Positions 18,505-26,203 of a DNA stretch of 64,000 nt are shown piece after piece. The position numbers were made by a program, and so were the translations under genes. How positions within the stretch are numbered: position 1 is the stretch's first letter; every line of letters begins with the position of its first letter. The stretch is from positions 372,001 to 436,000 of the forward strand of contig NZ_CANMNK010000004.1 of assembly GCF_947499265.1 (NCBI RefSeq), read 5' to 3'. The stretch comes from an uncultured Roseobacter sp. GTDB taxonomy: Bacteria > Pseudomonadota > Alphaproteobacteria > Rhodobacterales > Rhodobacteraceae. A model generated the notes under the pieces. The model made no database searches, had not been told where the DNA came from, and saw only the letters and a list, made by a program, of their open reading frames with translations.

Positions 18505-20184
18505 ATGCCAAAAAAAGATACCGCAATCGAGGCCGCTCGCCGCTCAGTTGACTCCAGCGATCCTTATGTCCGCGAACAGCAAACGTTTCCGGTACTGGAT
18601 GACGATCAGGTTGCCCGCTTGAGAGGTTACGGAACTGTCGAAAACCTTGCTAAAGGCACCGTTCTATTCAGCCGTGGCGAACGCGGGGTGGATTTCTTTC
18701 TGATCCTGGATGGCTCCATCGAGATCACCGATAGTACACCCGACGGAGACGAAATTGTTATCACAACCCATGCGCGCCATCAATTCACGGGAGAACTGGA
18801 TTTGTTCAACCAGCGCAAGATTCTTGTTGGCGGTCGTACCGGTGAGGACAGCCGTTTGGTGCGTCTGACCCGTGAGCAGTTTCGGCGGATGTCCAGCACC
18901 GAACAGGACATTGGTGAGTTGGTCATGCGAGCCTTCATCCTGCGTCGCACCGCGTTCATTGTCCATTCCGAGGCAGGCGTCACTTTGGTTGGGTATAAAA
19001 ACGACCGAGATGTAGTCCGCATCAATCGGTTTCTGTCTCGCAATGGCTATCCACTCACCGTCCTGGAGCCAGGCACATCTGAAGGTGACCAGATCGTAAA
19101 GCAGCAGGGCGGCGATCTGCCCATAATCTGTACCCCGGACGGGCAGGCTTTCCACAACCCCGCCACCGCGGAACTTGCAGATCTCTTGGGGCTGACCGAA
19201 GAACTGATGGATGACCATATTTATGATCTGGCCGTTGTTGGGGCAGGGCCCGCAGGCCTGTCGGCTTGTGTATACGGTGCATCAGAGGCGCTGGACACTA
19301 TCGTCATTGAGGCAGAAGCGCCGGGTGGGCAGGCTGGAACCAGCTCCAAGATCGAAAACTATCTTGGCTTTCCAACGGGTATTTCTGGTCAGGCTCTTGC
19401 AGGACGCGCCTGGATACAAGGGCAGAAATTCGGGGCGACTTTTGCCATCGCGCGCAGTGCGACCGGCATTGACGTAGATGGTGGTACCTTCAGGTTGACG
19501 CTGGAGGGTGGCAATACCGTTGTCTCTCGAACCGTGATCCTGGCATGTGGCGCGACCTACCGGAGGCTGGATTTGCCGAACTACGAGGAATTTGAAGGGC
19601 AGGGCATTCACTATGCTGCAACGGCGCTTGAAGCGCCGTTTTGTTCTGGAACCGAGGTTGCCGTCATCGGTGGTGGCAATTCCGCTGGGCAAGCGGCAGT
19701 GTTTTTAGCACGACACGCCAATCATGTGCATATACTGGTGCGCGGTGACGGCATTGCGGACAGTATGTCCAATTACCTGGTCAATCGGATCGACCAGTCT
19801 TCGCGCATCACGTTGCATACCCATACAGAGCTGTCCGCGCTTCAAGGTGATCGGATGCTGGAACAGCTCACGTTTAGGAACCGACAAACCGGTGATGAAG
19901 AAGTCAAGGATGTTTCCAACCTATTTGTCATGATTGGAGCCATTCCAAACACTGGATGGATGGGCGATTGCGTCGCATTGGATGACAAAGGCTTCGTGCT
20001 GACAGGGCATGATGCGAAGGCAGATAGCACCTCTCCGTTCGCGACTTCCATCTCCGGTATTTTTGCGGTTGGTGATATCCGTTCGGGTTCGGTAAAACGT
20101 GTCGCGTCAGGTGTCGGTGAGGGGTCCGTTTGCATTAGCCATGTGCATGAGTATCTCTCAGCCAGAGAAGAAGATGCGGATTGA
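18505..20184 (+). CDS. Cyclic-nucleotide-binding / thioredoxin-reductase-like fusion
   Basis: 559 residues; ATG 18505 has GGAGG six bases upstream. Order: a CRP-type cyclic-nucleotide-binding domain (about 25-140), a linker with a thioredoxin-fold-like segment (about 155-235), then an FAD/NAD(P) pyridine nucleotide-disulfide oxidoreductase domain (about 238-555) with VVGAGPAGLSA, VIGGGNSAGQAAVF and GIFAVGDIRSGSVKRVA. The redox CxxC of true thioredoxin reductases is missing: the equivalent region reads ALEAPFCSG with one Cys. Such fusions are known in proteobacteria but their electron acceptor is not established. Cytoplasmic, probably allosterically gated by a nucleotide. Confidence 0.85.
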   Translation: MPKKDTAIEAARRSVDSSDPYVREQQTFPVLDDDQVARLRGYGTVENLAKGTVLFSRGERGVDFFLILDGSIEITDSTPDGDEIVITTHARHQFTGELDLFNQRKILVGGRTGEDSRLVRLTREQFRRMSSTEQDIGELVMRAFILRRTAFIVHSEAGVTLVGYKNDRDVVRINRFLSRNGYPLTVLEPGTSEGDQIVKQQGGDLPIICTPDGQAFHNPATAELADLLGLTEELMDDHIYDLAVVGAGPAGLSACVYGASEALDTIVIEAEAPGGQAGTSSKIENYLGFPTGISGQALAGRAWIQGQKFGATFAIARSATGIDVDGGTFRLTLEGGNTVVSRTVILACGATYRRLDLPNYEEFEGQGIHYAATALEAPFCSGTEVAVIGGGNSAGQAAVFLARHANHVHILVRGDGIADSMSNYLVNRIDQSSRITLHTHTELSALQGDRMLEQLTFRNRQTGDEEVKDVSNLFVMIGAIPNTGWMGDCVALDDKGFVLTGHDAKADSTSPFATSISGIFAVGDIRSGSVKRVASGVGEGSVCISHVHEYLSAREEDAD

Positions 20185-20617
20185 TCCGCCTTGATCACCT
20201 CCTAACTCTGTTCTTTAGATGCAGCGATTAAATCCTGCCGAGCGAGACCGTGAAATGGCCCAAGCGCCGTGTAGCATCACGAATCCTGAGGGCGAAAGGT
20301 AGAAGTCGGCCAGCCCTCCATAAGCACCCGCATCGGATGCGCGGTTCTAACACGCTGCCCCCAAAGCACGATGGTTCCACACCAACGACGCCACGACTGC
20401 GTCGGGCAAATATGCCGGTCGTCGCGCTTGTCATTAGCGAGGCTGTCTCTGGCACTGCACCATCCGCGGCGGAAATCATCAGTGTTTCGATCAAGAGCTG
20501 CTGGCCGCTACCGAGTTTGAAATTCTGTTTTTAGCGCCTTTTTAAGGGTTCATGTGTCAATGCCTTCGCGGTTGTTGTGGTGGCCATCTGACAAAAAATA
20601 GAAAATGCGAGAAAATT
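20185..20617. other. Intergenic region without a supported gene
   Basis: About 430 bases upstream of the chemoreceptor gene. Frames on both strands show no domain. The AT-rich right end (after 20530) is the likely promoter region. Confidence 0.4.
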
Positions 20618-22831
20618 ATGAAAATGTTCAGGGTAAGCAGTTCGATCAGAAAGCGTGGCCATCATATTCTCGATACATTGGCGGTCGCTTCGGCACTCGA
20701 TAAAGTTCAGGCCATAATCTGGTTTGATTTGGAGGGAAACATTCTCGATGCGAACGACAATTTCCTCGCAGCGATGGGCTATTCACTTGATGAGATTAGA
20801 GGTCAGCATCATAAGATATTCGTGACCAAAGCCTACTCCGACAGTGCAGAATATGCGAAGTTCTGGGATAAGCTTGGTCTCGGCAATTCTCACAGCGGTG
20901 ACTTCGCCCGCATTGCCAAAGATGGCAGCACCGTTTGGATCGAGGCGTCATACAATCCGGTATTTGATGAGCGCGGGAAACCCGTGAAAGTTGTCAAATT
21001 CGCGATCGACGTCACGGAAGCGAAGAAGCTAGCAGCTGATTCCGCTGGCCAACTTGATGCGATCTCCAAATCTCAAGCCGTGATCGAGTTCACACTGGAC
21101 GGCAACATCCTGACTGCCAACGAAAATTTTTGTCAAACACTCGGTTATTCCCTAGAGGAAATCAAAGGCCGACATCACAAGATATTTGTATCTCCAGCGT
21201 ACGCTTCCAGTGCCGAGTATCGTGCCTTCTGGCAAACACTTGGTGCGGGTAAGTTCCATGCTGGTGAATTCATGCGGGTTAAAAAGGATGGCCGTGAGAT
21301 CTGGATCCAAGCCACCTACAATCCCATACTTGATCCGGCCGGCAAGCCAGTGAAGATCGTCAAATTCGCCACTGACATCACTGAAACCAAAGCGGTAACC
21401 ACTGATGCAGCAGGACAGCTTGAGGCGATTTCAAAATCCCAGGCAGTCATCGAGTTCGATCTTGAGGGAACGATACTTCATGCAAACGAGAATTTTCTGA
21501 AGGCACTTGGATATAGCCTTGAAGAGGTTCGAGGTAAGCATCACAGCATCTTTGTTGATCCAGTAGACGTGCAATCTGCGGAATATGCCGATTTTTGGAG
21601 AACACTGCGAAACGGACAATTCTTCTCTGCGGAATACCGGCGGATTGCCAAAGGAGGTCGCGAAATCTGGATCCAGGCCACCTACAACCCGATTCTGAAT
21701 TCGAGCGGGGAGCCGTATAAGGTTGTCAAATACGCGTCGGAACTCACTGATCGAAAACACGCTATGGACGCATTCTCTCATGGATTGACAGCATTATCGG
21801 AAGGTGATCTCACCGTGCGCCTGCCAGATACTCTGACCGGAGATTTCGCAGCCCTTAAGACGGCATTCAATACCACAATGGTGCGGCTTGAGGAGATGGT
21901 TGTCGGTATTCTCGGAGCGTCGGAGGAAATCGCTGATGAGACACAGGCCATTGCGTCAAGCTCAACCGATCTGTCCGCACGAGGCGAGCGACAAGCTACA
22001 ACGCTCGAAGAAACGTCCGCCGCAATGGAGGAAATCTCCGTAACGGTAAAAAGTACGGCCGCGAACGCAAAGATAGCGAACTCCGCTGCCGAAAGCGCGT
22101 CACGGCATGCGCAGAAGGGTGGCGAAGTCGTTACCAGTGCCATCGCGGCAATGGACCGGATCGAAGCAAACACGGCAGAGATCGGTAAAATTGTCGAAGT
22201 TATCGACGGAATAGCTTTTCAGACCAATCTACTTGCACTCAATGCGGGAGTGGAAGCGGCACGTGCAGGAAATGCGGGACGAGGGTTCGCCGTTGTTGCC
22301 TCCGAGGTCCGAGCACTGGCACAACTTTCGTCGGATTCCGCTCGCGAGGTAAATGAACTCATCTCGACAAGCAACCGACAAGTTTCTGAAGGTACAGAAT
22401 TGGTCAACCGCAGTGGCGAAGCCCTGTCCGAGATCGTCGCAGGAGTGCAGGATGTAGTTACGAGCATCAGCGATATCCTGAGCGCGTCAGAGGAGCAGGC
22501 TACCGGGATTAGCGAAGTTACTCAAGCGGTGGTTGATATTGATCGCACGACGCAACAAACCGCCGCTCTGGCAGAAGAAGGTGCTGCATCAGCGACCCAA
22601 CTCGCTGAGCGTGCGGCGCGTCTGCGCGAGTTGGTAAGTTTTTTCCGACACGATGATGGCGGGAACGCGTGCAATACCCATCCGACAAAGCACAGCCAAA
22701 CCGCTTCGCAAAATTCCAGCGGGTATATTGGAGAAATCTCCGCTATGAAACAGGTAGCGGGGACGGATATTGCTCAGCCACGCGAGCCAGCAGTTCGACG
22801 AGCGGATGGTTGGGTCAAGTTCTATCAATAA
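20618..22831 (+). CDS. Soluble methyl-accepting chemotaxis protein with three PAS domains
   Basis: 737 residues from ATG 20618 (a GAGAAAATT purine stretch precedes it). Three PAS domains at about 30-130, 150-250 and 272-375 share the core NENF-x5-GYSLEEI-x-G-x-HHKIFV and [14 protein letters not shown]-like stretch (about 380-435) leads into a full MCP signalling domain with the tip [20 protein letters not shown]. No membrane span, so it is cytoplasmic; sequence alone does not show a heme or flavin ligand. No che genes lie nearby, so it is an orphan receptor. It is adjacent to c-di-GMP enzymes. Confidence 0.9.
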   Translation: MKMFRVSSSIRKRGHHILDTLAVASALDKVQAIIWFDLEGNILDANDNFLAAMGYSLDEIRGQHHKIFVTKAYSDSAEYAKFWDKLGLGNSHSGDFARIAKDGSTVWIEASYNPVFDERGKPVKVVKFAIDVTEAKKLAADSAGQLDAISKSQAVIEFTLDGNILTANENFCQTLGYSLEEIKGRHHKIFVSPAYASSAEYRAFWQTLGAGKFHAGEFMRVKKDGREIWIQATYNPILDPAGKPVKIVKFATDITETKAVTTDAAGQLEAISKSQAVIEFDLEGTILHANENFLKALGYSLEEVRGKHHSIFVDPVDVQSAEYADFWRTLRNGQFFSAEYRRIAKGGREIWIQATYNPILNSSGEPYKVVKYASELTDRKHAMDAFSHGLTALSEGDLTVRLPDTLTGDFAALKTAFNTTMVRLEEMVVGILGASEEIADETQAIASSSTDLSARGERQATTLEETSAAMEEISVTVKSTAANAKIANSAAESASRHAQKGGEVVTSAIAAMDRIEANTAEIGKIVEVIDGIAFQTNLLALNAGVEAARAGNAGRGFAVVASEVRALAQLSSDSAREVNELISTSNRQVSEGTELVNRSGEALSEIVAGVQDVVTSISDILSASEEQATGISEVTQAVVDIDRTTQQTAALAEEGAASATQLAERAARLRELVSFFRHDDGGNACNTHPTKHSQTASQNSSGYIGEISAMKQVAGTDIAQPREPAVRRADGWVKFYQ

Positions 22832-23101
22832 ATTTGGTGAGTATTGATCTAAATCGGTTTGCTTCGGGATATCTTCGTCTGAGTGTCGCTTCCTCGCCAT
22901 ATCAAATCCTTCGTTTCCTAACTTTGGGGGCGGATCAAATTAGTGGGAGAGGATCAGCACCGCAAACCACAAGGCTTTTTCTTCTATTTCTATTTATTTA
23001 GCGGAAGGCGAACAACAGCTTCGAAACCACCGCAGTATACCAACGCCGCAGGGGTACCAGAAATAGGTTTTTTTGCGTTGGCGTCGTTAAACGAAAAAAG
23101 G

Positions 23102-23815
23102 ATGCGCATTGTCGTATGCATGCTCTGCGCCTTCGTAGTCGGCGCGGTGTACTTCCTGGCCTATAACTACAAGGTCACGACACGTGAGACCTCGCAACGT
23201 CAACAGCTGATTGACATGACCAATGCCTTCACCAGTGCATTCGCAGTGCACCGCGATGAAGACAATCTCGTCCCCGCCACCTTTCGTCGGATCGGCATCC
23301 AGGAATTCACCGATAGTGTCAAGAAAAGTGTCGACGTAAGGGCAACCGCGTCCACCATGCGCATGCCGGGCACGCCTGGATTGGAGCTGAACACGATCGA
23401 AGAGGATACACGCATCCGGTCGATCATAGCGGGTATGGCGCAGGCGCGAACAGCAACGCGCCACAATGAACATTTCTGGTCCGAGGGAAGGTTCGTTGGT
23501 CGCACAATCGTGCCTTCGGTCGCCTCCGCAGACAGCTGTGTCGGATGTCACAACGCAGCGCTCGGCGAAGAGATCTACGAGGTGGGCGACGTTATGGGCG
23601 CATTTGTGGTGGAGACGGACCTTACCAGAACAGTGATGCAGGGCGCGGTCTATGCAATTGCAACCGCACCTCTTGTCGGGTTTCTGGTCTTTATCCTGAT
23701 CACGGCACAAGCCAAGCGGTCTGCCAAAACCGTCACCGCCTTAAAACGACAGGTTACGGCTGAGCAAAAAGCAGCGAATGGCGGAGGAACAAGCAAAGTT
23801 CCTGGCATCCCATGA
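23102..23815 (+). CDS. Membrane heme-c sensor domain (Tll0287/DUF3365-like)
   Basis: About 237 residues from ATG 23102. Membrane span (about 1-22), periplasmic domain with the heme c motif CVGCH near residue 150 followed by EVGDVMGAFVVETDL, as in Tll0287/DUF3365 sensors, then a second span (about 178-200) and the start of a coiled coil (LKRQVTAEQKAA). The frame then runs out after a short non-homologous tail. The output domains continue in another frame at 23778, so this is either the 5' half of a frameshifted gene or a separately translated sensor subunit. Confidence 0.75.
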   Translation: MRIVVCMLCAFVVGAVYFLAYNYKVTTRETSQRQQLIDMTNAFTSAFAVHRDEDNLVPATFRRIGIQEFTDSVKKSVDVRATASTMRMPGTPGLELNTIEEDTRIRSIIAGMAQARTATRHNEHFWSEGRFVGRTIVPSVASADSCVGCHNAALGEEIYEVGDVMGAFVVETDLTRTVMQGAVYAIATAPLVGFLVFILITAQAKRSAKTVTALKRQVTAEQKAANGGGTSKVPGIP

Positions 23816-25124
23816 TTCACTCACAAAGTCGGCCAATCGGAGCATGTTTCACGATCAGCTGGAAGCGAACATTGCGCAAGTGGGTGGCGGTGAGGCGGCA
23901 GACGTGGTGATCGCGTTGGTTGATCTCGATGATTTCAAAATGATCAACGACTCGATCGGCCATGACGCAGGTGACGCTGTTCTCGTCACTATCGCGGAAC
24001 GCCTGCGCGACGTGATTGATCCGTTCGACGGCCTGGTCGCGCGTTTCGGTGGTGACGAATTTGCGGTAGTGTTGGCTCCAAAACAGACTGATTTCAACGT
24101 GACGCACCTCGGACAAAAGCTTGTCGACGTGATCCACCAAGAGTTTCAGTTCGGGCAATCGGTCCTGCGGCCTGCCTGTTCCGTTGGCATAGCACAGCTC
24201 TCCGAGGTGGTTGGCGCCGACATCGCTGCCTTGATGAAGGCCTCTGATGTGGCTCTTTATTCCGCCAAGGATGCCGGGAAATCACGCTTCCAGATCTTTG
24301 ATGAAACGCTGCGAATAAAGATGGGCCGCAAGATGGAGCTCACCTCTGAGTTGCCGCTTGCCCTTGCCAAAGGCGAGGTCCGACCTGTTCTGCAACCGAA
24401 GATCGACCTGCAAACTGGCGATATCACCGGATTCGAAGCCCTGGCTCGCTGGCGCTTTCAGGGCAAGGAAGTGCCGCGAACAGAATTCATTCCGCTGGCC
24501 GAAGAGTGTCGCTTGATCGAGCAGGTCGATTTCCACATCATGCACCGGGCCGCGGCCTTTATCGCAGACGCTTCCCGGTCTAATCAGACCCCGATCGGGC
24601 TCTCTGTTAACGTCAGCACGATTGATCTGCGCATGTCAGATTTCGTTGAGCGGGTTCTCGACGTTCTAATGGTGACCGGGCTTTCGTCTTCGCAGTTAAC
24701 GCTCGAAATCACCGAGAGCGTTTTTATGCAAAACTGGGAAATGGCGCGTCAGGCCCTGAAAGCTCTGCGTGAGGCAGGCGTGCGGATTGCCCTTGACGAT
24801 TTCGGAACGGGGTACTCATCCTTGTCTTACGTACTGGAATTTCCTTTCGACGAGATCAAAATCGATCGTTCTCTCGCAAGAGACGTAACCAGGATCGAGC
24901 AAAATCGAGCAATGCTCGTTCATCTCACTCGAATGTTCCACGATCTAGATAAGACGGTGACAATCGAAGGTGTTGAGACCTGGGAGCAAACGCAGTTCCT
25001 AATGGATATCGGAGTGCACCTGGCCCAGGGTTTCTACTTTGCAAAACCCCTCGAACTCGATGAAGCAATGGCACTTTTGCGGGGCGTTGGCTGTAGCGAT
25101 CCCATTGTTCCAAGAACTGGATAG
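23778..25124 (+). CDS. GGDEF-EAL c-di-GMP enzyme, frame-shifted from its sensor
   Basis: 448 residues if started at ATG 23778, inside the 3' end of the sensor frame. Sequence picks up at EEQAKFLASHDSLT, the normal entry to a GGDEF domain. The GGDEF active site RFGGDEFAVV is intact (about 80-90). The EAL domain has FEALARW, NVS, LEITES, DDFGTGYSS, KIDRSL and GVETWEQ, all expected for an active phosphodiesterase. So both synthesis and breakdown of c-di-GMP are possible. A shift of one base near 23765-23780 would join it to the heme-c sensor. Confidence 0.85.
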   Translation: MAEEQAKFLASHDSLTKSANRSMFHDQLEANIAQVGGGEAADVVIALVDLDDFKMINDSIGHDAGDAVLVTIAERLRDVIDPFDGLVARFGGDEFAVVLAPKQTDFNVTHLGQKLVDVIHQEFQFGQSVLRPACSVGIAQLSEVVGADIAALMKASDVALYSAKDAGKSRFQIFDETLRIKMGRKMELTSELPLALAKGEVRPVLQPKIDLQTGDITGFEALARWRFQGKEVPRTEFIPLAEECRLIEQVDFHIMHRAAAFIADASRSNQTPIGLSVNVSTIDLRMSDFVERVLDVLMVTGLSSSQLTLEITESVFMQNWEMARQALKALREAGVRIALDDFGTGYSSLSYVLEFPFDEIKIDRSLARDVTRIEQNRAMLVHLTRMFHDLDKTVTIEGVETWEQTQFLMDIGVHLAQGFYFAKPLELDEAMALLRGVGCSDPIVPRTG

Positions 25125-25224
25125 GCAGCGATGCTTTATGGTTCACACCGATCCCAAAACCGCGTCCCTATATGGGGCAGAGACGGCCTCTTCTCATTGA
25201 AGCGGAATCCGATTGAGGTCTTTT

Positions 25225-25422
25225 ATGACGGACGATACAGAAATCTCAAACACCTCTCTTTCTATGCGAGCCAGGCGTGCCCTGGCCAAGAATGATATTT
25301 ACACCGTGGGCGAGCTGCGGCTTCTGCTGCGCGAATGCGGATCTGATTATGTCAGATCTAGAATGCTTGGCATCGGGGCGGTTACAGCAGAAGAAATTTT
25401 CCATTTTTTGAACCAGGACTAG
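25225..25422 (+). CDS. Stand-alone RNA polymerase alpha-CTD-like protein
   Basis: 65 residues from ATG 25225 with GAGG seven bases upstream. The body (SLSMRARRALAKNDIYTVGELRLLL then GIGAVTAEEIFHFL) follows the helix-hairpin-helix pattern of the RNA polymerase alpha C-terminal domain, where it contacts UP elements and activators. There is no N-terminal alpha domain. Possible roles are a small DNA-binding protein or a competitor of alpha-CTD. It sits between two c-di-GMP genes. Confidence 0.7.
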   Translation: MTDDTEISNTSLSMRARRALAKNDIYTVGELRLLLRECGSDYVRSRMLGIGAVTAEEIFHFLNQD

Positions 25423-25576
25423 CAGCCACAAAAGGTGAGTTGCACAGCCTATCATTTCCTGCCTGTTGCGACACCAAGTTGGGTGATGCCTGGGAGAAGT
25501 TTGTTTGGGTAAAGATAAGGAGACTTTAAGCATGTTGGTCTAAGTGTGCTCTGGCAAGTTGCTGGAAGGCACAAAA

Positions 25577-26203
25577 ATGATCGGAATAATCGAGAAAGTC
25601 ATTGTGGACAGCCTCCTTGAATTGGGCGGGGATGAGCTTCGGCAAGATGTGTTCTTTGTCGCAAAGATCCCAAATGACCGCATCTACCGCATAGATCGAC
25701 ACTATGATGATGGCGAAACGATGCGATTGATAGAAGCGGTTCTCCAAGTCACCGGACTGGAAACCTCTGAACTTTTCGATTTGCTTTCCGAGGCCTTTCT
25801 CGAGTTTGTGGAGGGTGTGTTTCCCGAGTTTCTTCGGATGTCTAGAACATCGGAAGACCTCGTGCGGAAACAGGCCAAAATCCATGCATTGATCGCGGCA
25901 GGCAGCAGAAAACCTGGTGACAGCCAGAAGTCAGCCGACAAATTCCGAATTGAGGATCACGGGCCACACCACATCACAGTTCACTACCAATCACAGCTGC
26001 AACTCTGCGGCTTTTACGAGGCTTTGGTCCGGGCCGCCGCTAAACACTTTGGAGACGAGGTTGTTTTCGCATCTCACGAATGCGCGCACGAAGGCGCAAA
26101 CGCTTGCAGAATGACAATGAAATGGACGAGTGTCGCGGGGACTCCGACGTTCTTTACATCCCCGCAAACACATGATCACGAGCTTAAGTCGACACATGGC
26201 TAA
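25577..26203 (+). CDS. H-NOX-like heme NO-binding protein
   Basis: 208 residues from ATG 25577 with GGAAGG upstream. The start IGIIEKVIVDSLLELGG, the YDDGETMRLIEAVLQVTG helix and FLEFVEGVFPEFLR match the helical half of H-NOX. His103 (AKIHALIAAG) lies where the proximal heme ligand is expected. The distal YxSxR heme-propionate motif is Y137-Q-S139-Q-L141, so Arg is replaced by Leu. The C-terminal half (HFGDEVVFASHECAH) is also similar to V4R-type domains. It overlaps the next gene by 8 bases, the usual arrangement of H-NOX with its c-di-GMP partner. Confidence 0.75.
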   Translation: MIGIIEKVIVDSLLELGGDELRQDVFFVAKIPNDRIYRIDRHYDDGETMRLIEAVLQVTGLETSELFDLLSEAFLEFVEGVFPEFLRMSRTSEDLVRKQAKIHALIAAGSRKPGDSQKSADKFRIEDHGPHHITVHYQSQLQLCGFYEALVRAAAKHFGDEVVFASHECAHEGANACRMTMKWTSVAGTPTFFTSPQTHDHELKSTHG

